Source: Clostridia bacterium
GTDB taxonomy: Bacteria > Bacillota > Clostridia > Oscillospirales > CAG-272
Direction: 5' to 3'
Length of the DNA: 37,369 nucleotides
Assembly (NCBI GenBank): GCA_017518975.1
Contig: JAFWTH010000158.1
Span: forward strand, 1 to 37,369
Each line of letters starts with the position of its first letter. Positions within the stretch are counted from its first letter, which is position 1. Made by a program: the position numbers and the translations under genes. Under the pieces are notes generated by a model, which did not search any database, was not told the DNA's origin, and saw only the letters and a program-made list of their open reading frames with translations. Of this stretch, positions 1-7,399 are shown one piece after another.

Positions 1-162
1 GGTGTAGCCCTTGAAGCCCGCGGTATGGGTGGAGAGGACCGCCGATGGGAGGATCGCCGTTTCAGTACCCGAAGCTGACAGTATCGGAAGCGCGACGGTG
101 AGCGAGCACTGACCGACGCACGAGATGTCCTGGATCGTAAGAATTCTTTTGTTTTCCGCCAT
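1..162 (-). CDS. Pyridoxamine/pyridoxal kinase, N-terminal part (cut by window edge)
   Basis: The 54 visible residues start at ATG 162 after a GGAGG site seven bases upstream. The run LTIQDISCVGQCSLTVALPI, followed by ILPSAVLSTHT and GFKGY, is the typical opening of the clostridial pyridoxamine kinase of the ribokinase/PfkB-like fold, which phosphorylates B6 vitamers with ATP. Only the substrate-binding N-terminus is in the window; the ATP site and C-terminus lie beyond base 1. The gene has its own promoter and is divergent from the exported prolyl isomerase gene. Assignment as a B6 kinase rather than an HMP kinase rests on recognising this N-terminal pattern. Confidence 0.85.
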   Translation of the reverse strand, partial: MAENKRILTIQDISCVGQCSLTVALPILSASGTETAILPSAVLSTHTAGFKGYT

Positions 163-215
163 GGATTGGCCTCCGGGTCTCGCGTATGATAAGTATACGC
201 TTTATTTAGTATATT

Positions 216-244
216 ATAATAAAACTGAAGAAAATCTTTGTCAA
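216..244 (-). promoter_or_regulatory. Sigma-A promoter of the pyridoxamine kinase gene
   Basis: On the minus strand TTGACA (244-239) is followed after 17 bases by TATTAT (221-216). A GCGTAT/ATACGC hairpin (182-200) lies in the leader before the ribosome site. Confidence 0.65.
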
Positions 245-311
245 CAGAAAAAACGGGAGTTCAAAAAATGTTTACATCGTCCGCGCCTTAGACATTCACT
301 TCTCACCGGAC

Positions 312-340
312 TTGAACAAATCGTTTTTTTTTGATATAAT
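312..340 (+). promoter_or_regulatory. Sigma-A promoter of the exported prolyl isomerase gene
   Basis: TTGAAC (312-317), a 17-base spacer and TATAAT (335-340), with an extended -10 TG at 332-333. The ribosome site AGAGGTG (about 360-366) and ATG 373 follow. Confidence 0.75.
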
Positions 341-372
341 AATCGGAGTATTCTATTCAGAGGTGAATAATT

Positions 373-2106
373 ATGAAAAAAATCATATCTTTTCTGATCG
401 CCGTTCTTATGATCGCGGCTCTGACGGTCCCGATCCTTGCGGAATCCGAACAGGCTGAGAGCGCTTCCATGGAAGCGACCGTCTCCGCGGACGCATCCGA
501 GGGGACCGACGCTCCTGCCGGGGAAGAGATCCCCGATGAAAAAGCCGATGCCGAATCGGAAGAAGACGGCGAAGATGTCATCACGGTCGGCGCGGAGAGC
601 GAAGGCGGCGAGGAAGCCGCGCCTTCTTCAGCCGAAGGTACCGTCGTATCCGTTGAAGGAGCGCCCGACTACGTCGTCAAATCGGACGATTACTATATGA
701 ACTACAAGTTCGACGCGGTATTCGACGAAAACGGTCATTTCAAAGACGTCCGCGCGCTCGATTACGTTGAACTTAAAAACTATGAGAAACTCGTCATTTC
801 GAGAGCGGACCTCGATACGAAAGTCAAGGAGCGCATCGACGCGATGCTTGAAAACTACGGGACGCCCTCTCAGCTGACCGAGGGTACCGTCAAAGACGCG
901 GATACTGTCAATATCGACTATACCGGATATATCGACGGGGAGGCGTTCGAGGGCGGATCGACCGACGGAAACGGTTCGACCGTTACGATCGGCGAAAGCC
1001 CGATGATCGACGGCTTTCTCGAACAAATCGTAGGCCATAACGTCGGCGAGACGTTCGATATCAACGTGACCTTCCCCGAAGATTACGGCAACGAGGAACT
1101 CGCGGGCAAAGACGCCGTCTTTACCATCACGATCAACTACATCGAGGGAGATAAAGACATCCCCGAACTGACCGACGAATTCGTCTCCGCAAACATCACC
1201 CCTCAGGCGGAGGACATCAAGACGGCTCAGGATCTTCTCGATTACTATGAGGAGCGGGTCAAACAGGATCTTATCGCCGACAAGCTCGTAGAGGAAAACG
1301 AAGTGAAGGAGCTTCCTTCCTTCGCGTACGATTTTGCCGTCGATCTCACGATCATACCGTACGCAAACTACGCTTCGCAGTACGGGGTCGATATCGGAAC
1401 GCTGCTCACCGTGTACGGCCTCTCGATCGAGGATATGATCTCCGATTTTGCCGAGGATAATCTTAAAGTCGCGAAGAGGATGCTTATCGTTCAGGCGATC
1501 GACGAATCGCGCGACGACATCTCGGTAACCGAGGACGATATGAAAGCGTTCGCCACGGAGAATTTCGGCTCCGAGGATTACAGCGAAGCGGTCGACTCCT
1601 ACGGAGAAGGACTTCTTAAAATGTACGTTCTTCAGGACGTCGTTATGAAGCACGTTACCGATAACTCGTCATTTGAGGGAGAAGGAGTCGGCACGAAATC
1701 GATCATCATAGCAGCGTGCGTGGCGGGCGGTGCCGTCCTCCTCATCGCGCTGGTGCTGATAATCAAGAACGTAACGAAGAAAAAAGAGGGTATCAGCGCG
1801 GCTGACGCGGCAATCAACGGAACGACCGAGACCGCACCTGAAGACGGCGAAACGCCGTCAATGATCAACGTCGCAGAGCTTCTCGGCGGCGAAAACGCGG
1901 ACGAAGCCGCCGAAGGAATAAAAGAGGCTGCCGAGGAAACGGCGGAAACCGCCGAACAGATCGTTGACGAGGCTGTTGAAGAAGTAAAGGAAACGGTTGA
2001 AGAAGCTGCGGAAGCGGCTGAAGAAACCGCGGAAGATATCGAGAAAGCGGCAGAGGATGCGAAAGAAGAAGCCGAAAACGCCGTCGAAGATATCACCGAA
2101 GAATAA
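373..2106 (+). CDS. Exported, membrane-anchored trigger-factor-like FKBP-type prolyl isomerase
   Basis: This 577-residue protein begins with a Sec signal peptide (about 1-23), then an acidic low-complexity stretch to about residue 95. An FKBP-type PPIase domain (about 170-265) carries NIDYTGYIDGEAFEGG and the trigger-factor-like PMIDGFLEQIVGHNVGE. A helical region resembling the trigger-factor C-terminal chaperone domain follows to about 435. A transmembrane helix (about 443-465) is followed by KNVTKKKEG, so the tail should be cytoplasmic. The last ~75 residues are a Glu/Ala/Thr-rich, coiled-coil-like tail. The ribosome-binding N-terminal domain of classical trigger factor is absent, and the leader argues for action outside the membrane on exported proteins. 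The fold is recognised; substrate and chaperone role are inferred. Confidence 0.8.
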   Translation: MKKIISFLIAVLMIAALTVPILAESEQAESASMEATVSADASEGTDAPAGEEIPDEKADAESEEDGEDVITVGAESEGGEEAAPSSAEGTVVSVEGAPDYVVKSDDYYMNYKFDAVFDENGHFKDVRALDYVELKNYEKLVISRADLDTKVKERIDAMLENYGTPSQLTEGTVKDADTVNIDYTGYIDGEAFEGGSTDGNGSTVTIGESPMIDGFLEQIVGHNVGETFDINVTFPEDYGNEELAGKDAVFTITINYIEGDKDIPELTDEFVSANITPQAEDIKTAQDLLDYYEERVKQDLIADKLVEENEVKELPSFAYDFAVDLTIIPYANYASQYGVDIGTLLTVYGLSIEDMISDFAEDNLKVAKRMLIVQAIDESRDDISVTEDDMKAFATENFGSEDYSEAVDSYGEGLLKMYVLQDVVMKHVTDNSSFEGEGVGTKSIIIAACVAGGAVLLIALVLIIKNVTKKKEGISAADAAINGTTETAPEDGETPSMINVAELLGGENADEAAEGIKEAAEETAETAEQIVDEAVEEVKETVEEAAEAAEETAEDIEKAAEDAKEEAENAVEDITEE

Positions 2107-2124
2107 TAAACCATTCCGATTACA

Positions 2125-2156
2125 AAAAATCGGCGGTCGATCGACCGCCGATTTTT
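2125..2156. terminator. Bidirectional intrinsic terminator between convergent genes
   Basis: A perfect 32-base palindrome: AAAAATCGGCGGTCGA followed by its reverse complement. It has an A-run on one side and a T-run on the other, so it can end both the prolyl isomerase gene (plus) and the LtaS-like gene (minus, stop at 2162). Confidence 0.85.
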
Positions 2157-2161
2157 ACGTC

Positions 2162-4018
2162 TCAATCAATGTGATGCTTTCTGTAATACTCCACGATACT
2201 GAAGTCGCCGAAAGATGCGGAAACGGCGTCGGATAACTCCGTCGTGAGTTTGCCGTCTTCAACGAAGAAACCCGTCGTGTTAATTACCGGGCACTTCTTC
2301 ATAAGGTCTGACGTCAGCTGCATATAATCCGGTCCGCGCCCGAGTCCGCATGCGTCAAACAGCACGTTCATCAGGAAACACGGGCTGACCGTCGGGCCCT
2401 CGCCCTTCGGGTCGGCCCCGAGCGCGTCTTTTGCCGCGTCGTTCGCCCAGATCAGATAACGGGTCGAAAAATAGTTGTAAAAACCTTTTTCTTCCGAAAC
2501 GTTAAGGTCTATTCCGAGTTCCGTATACACGCTGTTTCCGTTTCCGAGCCACGGATTGTGGTCGCCGAAGAGCACGACGACGACGGGATCGGGATCCCCG
2601 CGCAGCTCGTCGATCAGCCACGAAATATGACCCGCCGTGTTGGATATTGAGCCGAGATAGTTGTTGAAAATAATCCGTGACTTCTCGCTGTAACCCTCTC
2701 CATCCCAATATCCTCCGCCCCACGCCAGAAGATTGTCGTCGGCGTAAGGTCCGTGACCCTGATACGTAACGGAAAAGTTGAAATAGGGACGCGTTTTGTC
2801 ACGGTTCCGGTACAAGTCGAGTATATCGGGAATCATAATATAGTCGAAACCGATGTCTCTGTCGTAGAGTTCGCGGTATCTGTTTTCGGAGAACCAATAT
2901 TCGTCAAATCCCATATAGGGGTTGATATTCTTTCTGTTATAGAACCATCCGTAGGACGCGTGCGCTCCCTCCGTAAAGTAACCCTGAGAAGAAAAATAGC
3001 GAACGTAACTGCCGACCGGGGCTCTGAAGTTCTCAAGCTTGGAAATACCCGTGAGGAAGCAGCGTTCCGTGTCTATCGTGCCTCCGGCGAAAATATTCGT
3101 TACGAGCGATCCCGTCAGACTTTCCTCCTCGAGTTTGCGCCATTTGGCATATACTCTCTCGCTGATGCCTTCAACTCCCATGCGCTCAAAATCGTTGAAC
3201 GCCTCGAGCTGGATGCCTATGACGTTCACTTTTTTATCTTCCGGGATATCTTCGGTCTTATATGCGGAAAGGATCTCCCCGGCTCGCGCGTCAGAATACC
3301 CCGCCGGTTTTTGCGGGAGGGCGTCCGGGATACTGTGGATGAACGGATATACGAATCCCCTCGTTATCTGCTTCTGCGTGTCCGCCCAGCGGTTAGCGTC
3401 CGGATAATTGTAATTCTCGAGACTGTCGAACGTAGAACCGTCAAGGCACCACGCCGCGACGGGCCACACGGCAAGCAGCGCAGCGACGATACCAATCGTC
3501 CTGAATCTGAAACGGATCCTTCCTCTGACGAAAAGCGCGAGGAAAAGAGTAGAGACGACAACGAATGCGAAAGATACGATAACTCTTGCGCCTACAGTGA
3601 TCTCGTAATTCCCCGAGACCTTCAGACCCGTCGTTATCGAGGAAATATCGGCGGCGATGAACGGATCGTCGCGGAAACGGAGCTTGTAATAATCCCCGAC
3701 GGAAGCCGCGGTGACGACCGCCGATACTATCAGGTGAGCGATCCACGACCTGCCCGTGATAAAGTATAAAAGATACGTGAGAACAAGTATCGGGAGTATG
3801 TTCAGAACGGCGATCAGGGGAACGTTGAAGTACCCTTTGAATATTTCGGAACTGTAATTCCCGTACGCGAGCATAAGGGATACGACGCCCGTTCCGATCG
3901 GCGCCGCGGTTATAAAGAAGAAGTTCCATATCCAGAACAGGACGGGCTTCTTATCAGGCGTTTTCCGGAACAGTAAAAAAGAGAACAGTCCTCTTTTCTC
4001 CGCCTTGTTTTCTCTCAT
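2162..4018 (-). CDS. LtaS-family lipoteichoic acid synthase-like sulfatase-fold protein
   Basis: The start is ATG 4018, because GGGAGGT lies seven bases upstream; the open frame extends further but without such a site. The product is 618 residues: about five membrane helices in the first ~200, then an extracellular sulfatase/phosphatase-fold domain. The residues expected for LtaS enzymes are present: Glu272 in GIQLEAF, the nucleophile candidate Thr314 in AGGTIDTE, and Asp486-His487 in FGDHNPW. Such enzymes transfer glycerol phosphate from phosphatidylglycerol to a growing lipid-anchored chain, using Mn2+. Another alkaline-phosphatase-superfamily transferase acting on surface glycans is possible. 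The GtrA gene is divergent from it, which fits a role in surface polymer assembly. Confidence 0.85.
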   Translation of the reverse strand: MRENKAEKRGLFSFLLFRKTPDKKPVLFWIWNFFFITAAPIGTGVVSLMLAYGNYSSEIFKGYFNVPLIAVLNILPILVLTYLLYFITGRSWIAHLIVSAVVTAASVGDYYKLRFRDDPFIAADISSITTGLKVSGNYEITVGARVIVSFAFVVVSTLFLALFVRGRIRFRFRTIGIVAALLAVWPVAAWCLDGSTFDSLENYNYPDANRWADTQKQITRGFVYPFIHSIPDALPQKPAGYSDARAGEILSAYKTEDIPEDKKVNVIGIQLEAFNDFERMGVEGISERVYAKWRKLEEESLTGSLVTNIFAGGTIDTERCFLTGISKLENFRAPVGSYVRYFSSQGYFTEGAHASYGWFYNRKNINPYMGFDEYWFSENRYRELYDRDIGFDYIMIPDILDLYRNRDKTRPYFNFSVTYQGHGPYADDNLLAWGGGYWDGEGYSEKSRIIFNNYLGSISNTAGHISWLIDELRGDPDPVVVVLFGDHNPWLGNGNSVYTELGIDLNVSEEKGFYNYFSTRYLIWANDAAKDALGADPKGEGPTVSPCFLMNVLFDACGLGRGPDYMQLTSDLMKKCPVINTTGFFVEDGKLTTELSDAVSASFGDFSIVEYYRKHHID

Positions 4019-4051
4019 CTTTTCTACCTCCCGGCGTTGTTTTCCGCCACT

Positions 4052-4080
4052 ATTATACTCCATTCGGCGCAAAATGACAA
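4052..4080 (-). promoter_or_regulatory. Sigma-A promoter of the LtaS-like gene
   Basis: Minus strand TTGTCA (4080-4075), 17-base spacer, TATAAT (4057-4052), 34 bases before the chosen ATG at 4018. Confidence 0.75.
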
Positions 4081-4190
4081 GACCCGGCTTTCCACGCCGC
4101 GTTTTTTCCGGACTTGCCGGGATCACCGAAAAGTGCTCATTATTACTGAAACCCGTCTGATGAGACCTTTGAGTTTCCGTCTTTCCCGGG

Positions 4191-4219
4191 TTGACAATCC
4201 ACTCCCCGAATGGTACAAT
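4191..4219 (+). promoter_or_regulatory. Sigma-A promoter of the GtrA-FeoAB operon
   Basis: TTGACA (4191-4196), exactly 17 bases, TACAAT (4214-4219). I see no dyad resembling a Fur box between this and the start codon, so iron control is not evident here. Confidence 0.8.
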
Positions 4220-4264
4220 TCTTGTGGCAAAAAAACGTCCCATAACTTCTTTGGAGGACCGATA

Positions 4265-4807
4265 TTGAAAGAAGAAATCAAAGCGATTCTGAAGTCCGGA
4301 AAGAGTACAAAAGAAAAACTTCGGGATCTGTTGAAATACGCGGAGGCCGGGAAACTCGCCCCGTTCGTCCAGTTCGTGAAATTCGGACTCGTGGGCGTCA
4401 GCAACACCGCCATCCAATACTTCGTCAATCTGTTCGGACACGAAGTATTGTTCCGGTCGTTGCCCGAGCCGTGGAGAAGCGGTCTCAGTATAGCGCTCGG
4501 ATTTATCCTCAGCGTCATAAATTCTTACTTCTGGAACAACAGATACGTTTTCAAAAGCGACGTGAAAAAGGCGCCCGGCGAGCACGTGAAAGCGTTCGTC
4601 AAAATGACCGCGAGTTACGCCCTGACGAGTCTTTTGCTCACGTGGCTCGTAACTGCGTGGATCTACGGGAAGGGCGTTCCGTACTGGATCGCGGCTCTGA
4701 TCCCGCTGGTAGTGACCGTCCCGCTGAATTTCTTTATGAACAAATATCTGGTATTCAAAGAGAAAAAGCAGGTTGAAAAAGCAAATCCCGAAGGAGGCGC
4801 AGAATGA
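4265..4807 (+). CDS. GtrA-family membrane protein
   Basis: The start is TTG 4265, with GGAGG seven bases upstream and a promoter that excludes the longer open frame. The 180-residue product has four membrane helices after a ~35-residue cytoplasmic lead. FVKFGLVGVSNTAIQYFV opens the GtrA domain, and FWNNRYVF and NFFMNKYLVF are the usual loop and C-terminal signatures. GtrA proteins are small flippase-like proteins that help move polyprenyl-phosphate-linked sugars across the membrane for decoration of surface polymers. The stop codon overlaps the ATG of the FeoA-FeoB gene (ATGA), so the two are translationally coupled, an unusual partnership. The substrate is unknown. Confidence 0.85.
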   Translation: MKEEIKAILKSGKSTKEKLRDLLKYAEAGKLAPFVQFVKFGLVGVSNTAIQYFVNLFGHEVLFRSLPEPWRSGLSIALGFILSVINSYFWNNRYVFKSDVKKAPGEHVKAFVKMTASYALTSLLLTWLVTAWIYGKGVPYWIAALIPLVVTVPLNFFMNKYLVFKEKKQVEKANPEGGAE

Positions 4808-7140
4808 CGACGCTGAAAGACGTCAAGCCGGGTGAGTCCGCCGTCGTCCGCAAGTTGAACGGCGAAGGCGCGCTCAGACAGCATTTTCTCGATATGGGAG
4901 TCATCCCCGGGACGGGTATATCCGTCGTCAAATACGCTCCGATGGGAGACCCAGTCGAACTCCTGATCCACGGGTATAAACTGACGCTCCGTCTCGCTGA
5001 CGCGGAAAAGATAGAAGTCGAGAAAACGGAAAAAGCCTCCGAGCGCGAACGGAAAAAGGGTGGAAAGATCTCACATCACCCGGGTTTCGGCGAAGGAGGA
5101 AAATACCATCCCAAGGGAAGCGGAGATCCCCTTCCCGACGGAACGAAGCTGACTTTCGCACTCGTCGGAAACCAGAACAGCGGTAAGACGACGCTCTTCA
5201 ATCAGATCACCGGGGCAAATCAGCACGTGGGAAACTTTCCCGGAGTCACTGTCGACAGAAAGGACGGCGTGATAAAGGGGTATCCCGACACTCTCGTTAC
5301 CGACCTGCCCGGGATCTACTCGATGAGCCCGTACAGCAGCGAGGAGATCGTATCGCGGAATTTCGTTCTTGACGAAAAGCCGAGGGCGATAATAAACATA
5401 GTCGACGCAACGAATATCGAGCGGAACCTTTATCTGACGATGCAGTTGCTCGAAATGAACATACCGACCGTCGTCGCGCTCAACATGATGGACGAGGTGA
5501 CAGCGAACGGAGGAACCGTCGATGTCAACGAAATGGAAGCGGCGCTCGGAGTTCCCGTCGTTCCGATCTCCGCGGCGAAAAATCAGGGCATCCGCGAGCT
5601 GATCGAGCACGCGGTCCACGTCGCGCACTATCAGGAGAGACCCGAAAGGCAGGACTTTTGCGACGAAAACGACCGCGGAGGAGCGATTCACAGGGCGCTG
5701 CACAGCATATGCCACCTGATCGAGGACCACGCGAAGGCCGCGGATCTGCCGATAAGATTCGCCGCAAGCAAAGTCGTCGAGGGCGACCGGATCGTCACCG
5801 AACAGCTGAAACTCGACCGGAACGAACTTGAAACGATAGAACACATCGTTCTTCAGATGGAGACGGAATGCGGTCTCGACAGAGCCGCCGCGATCGCGGA
5901 TATGCGCTTTTCGTTCATCATGAAGATCACGGACGCATGCGTCACGAAGCCGAAAGAGAGCCGGGAGAGTATCAGGAGCGACAGGATCGACCGCGTCCTC
6001 ACCGGAAAGTGGACTGCGATCCCGATATTCGTCCTTATAATGGCGGCCGTCTTCTTCCTCACGTTTGAAGTCATCGGCGGCTCGCTTCAGAAACTTCTCG
6101 ACCTGGGGATCACGGAACTCACCGGAGTCGTCGACCGTGCGATGGCATCCGCGGGTGTCAACGACGTGATCCACGGACTTGTCATCAACGGCATTTTCAC
6201 GGGAGTCGGCTCCGTTCTGAGTTTCCTCCCGATCATCGTCACGCTGTTCTTTTTCCTTTCTCTGCTCGAGGACAGCGGATATATCGCGCGGGTAGCGTTT
6301 TTTATGGACAAACTGCTCCGCAAGATCGGTCTGTCCGGTCGCAGTATCGTACCGCTTCTGATCGGATTCGGTTGTACCGTCCCGGCTGTTATGTCGACGC
6401 GGACTCTTCCGAGCGAACGCGACAGAAAAATGACGATCCTCTTGACTCCGTTTATGAGCTGCACGGCGAAACTGCCGATATACGCTTTCTTCGTCGACGC
6501 CTTCTTCCCTGGTCACAAAGCTCTGATTATGACCGGCCTCTACTTTCTCGGGATCGTCGTGGGAATCCTCGTCGCGCTCCTTTTCAAGGGAACGCTTTTC
6601 CGCGGAGAAGCCGTACCGTTTGTCATGGAACTGCCGAATTATCGCCTTCCGGGTCCGAAAAACGTCTTTCGGCTTCTGTGGGAAAAAGCGAAGGACTTCC
6701 TCTCCCGCGCGTTCTCCGTTATTCTGATCGCCACGATCGTTATATGGCTGCTCGGGAGTATCGACGTTCACTTTCATTTCACGGCAGATCAGTCGGAGAG
6801 CATCCTCGCTGTCGTCGCGGGGTGGATCGCGCCCGTCATGAAGCCGCTCGGTCTCGGGGACTGGCGGATCTGCACGTCGCTGATCAGCGGATTCATGGCT
6901 AAGGAAAGCGTCGTGTCGACGCTCAAGGTGCTGTTCGAGGGCAACGTGAACGGCTTTATGACGGCGGCTTCCGCCGCGTCTCTTCTCGTATTCTCGCTCC
7001 TCTACACCCCATGCGTCGCATCGATCGCTTCGGTGAGACGCGAGCTCGGCCGCAAGTGGGCGCTCGGCGTAGTGGTATGGCAATGCGCGATCGCATGGAT
7101 CGCCGCTTCCGTCGTCCACCTGATCGCATCTCTGGTGTGA
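4804..7140 (+). CDS. feoB: FeoA-FeoB fusion, ferrous iron transporter
   Basis: The 778-residue protein carries an SH3-like FeoA domain (about 1-75: KPGESAVVRKLNGEGALRQH) fused in front of FeoB. The G-protein domain starts near residue 118, with GNQNSGKTT (G1), GVTVD (G2), DLPGIYS (G3), NMMDE (G4) and SAAKNQG (G5). The membrane part (about 395-778) has two Gate-type halves containing FLPIIVTLFFFLSLLEDSGY and GFGCTVPAVM. FeoB takes up Fe2+ across the cytoplasmic membrane, gated by GTP binding and hydrolysis; FeoA is its accessory domain. A ribosome site AAGGAGG lies inside the end of the GtrA gene. Three bases after the stop, the small Cys-rich partner gene begins. Assignment is secure. Confidence 0.96.
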   Translation: MTTLKDVKPGESAVVRKLNGEGALRQHFLDMGVIPGTGISVVKYAPMGDPVELLIHGYKLTLRLADAEKIEVEKTEKASERERKKGGKISHHPGFGEGGKYHPKGSGDPLPDGTKLTFALVGNQNSGKTTLFNQITGANQHVGNFPGVTVDRKDGVIKGYPDTLVTDLPGIYSMSPYSSEEIVSRNFVLDEKPRAIINIVDATNIERNLYLTMQLLEMNIPTVVALNMMDEVTANGGTVDVNEMEAALGVPVVPISAAKNQGIRELIEHAVHVAHYQERPERQDFCDENDRGGAIHRALHSICHLIEDHAKAADLPIRFAASKVVEGDRIVTEQLKLDRNELETIEHIVLQMETECGLDRAAAIADMRFSFIMKITDACVTKPKESRESIRSDRIDRVLTGKWTAIPIFVLIMAAVFFLTFEVIGGSLQKLLDLGITELTGVVDRAMASAGVNDVIHGLVINGIFTGVGSVLSFLPIIVTLFFFLSLLEDSGYIARVAFFMDKLLRKIGLSGRSIVPLLIGFGCTVPAVMSTRTLPSERDRKMTILLTPFMSCTAKLPIYAFFVDAFFPGHKALIMTGLYFLGIVVGILVALLFKGTLFRGEAVPFVMELPNYRLPGPKNVFRLLWEKAKDFLSRAFSVILIATIVIWLLGSIDVHFHFTADQSESILAVVAGWIAPVMKPLGLGDWRICTSLISGFMAKESVVSTLKVLFEGNVNGFMTAASAASLLVFSLLYTPCVASIASVRRELGRKWALGVVVWQCAIAWIAASVVHLIASLV

Positions 7141-7143
7141 CGT

Positions 7144-7305
7144 ATGAACGTTTGGGACTATGTGATAATCGGCGTCGTCGCCACGATCGCCGCAGTTGCG
7201 GTCTTCGTGATCGTAAGACGAAAAAAGCGCGGAGGCTGCTCCGCCGGATGCGGCTGCTGTCCGGAACGGGACAGGTGTGAAAAAAATAACGAACGGACCC
7301 GCTAA
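7144..7305 (+). CDS. FeoB-associated Cys-rich membrane protein
   Basis: A 53-residue protein encoded three bases after feoB. One N-terminal membrane helix (WDYVIIGVVATIAAVAVFVI) is followed by RRKKRGG and a cytoplasmic Cys cluster, CSAGCGCCPERDRC (five Cys). This length, layout and position match the FeoB-associated Cys-rich membrane proteins (FeoC-like position), thought to assist FeoB, perhaps by binding iron or an Fe-S cluster. No strong ribosome site precedes it, so translation is probably coupled to feoB. The stop codon lies inside the stem of the following terminator. Confidence 0.85.
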   Translation: MNVWDYVIIGVVATIAAVAVFVIVRRKKRGGCSAGCGCCPERDRCEKNNERTR

Positions 7306-7326
7306 GGCAAAGCGGGCCCATTTTTT
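7295..7326 (+). terminator. Intrinsic terminator of the GtrA-FeoAB operon
   Basis: Stem 7295-7303 / 7311-7319 (nine positions, one A-C mismatch), seven-base loop, followed by six T. The stem overlaps the last codons of the Cys-rich gene. Confidence 0.75.
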
Positions 7327-7332
7327 ACGTCG

Positions 7333-7361
7333 TTGCAATCGTCCTTTTGTTCTGATATAAT
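7333..7361 (+). promoter_or_regulatory. Sigma-A promoter of the first SLH/beta-helix gene
   Basis: TTGCAA (7333-7338), 17-base spacer, TATAAT (7356-7361), with an extended -10 TG at 7353-7354. Confidence 0.75.
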
Positions 7362-7399
7362 TTGAGTATAAACAAAGCGAACGAAAAGGATCATTGATC

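Noticed and set aside
125..334. A 69-codon plus-strand frame near the left edge
   Set aside because: It overlaps the pyridoxamine kinase start and both promoters; no family or ribosome site.
628..1653. A 341-codon minus-strand open frame inside the prolyl isomerase gene
   Set aside because: Antisense of a clear FKBP/trigger-factor protein; no domain or start signal.
4037..4264. An N-terminal extension of GtrA
   Set aside because: The segment contains the promoter and the ribosome site for TTG 4265, and its translation is not protein-like.
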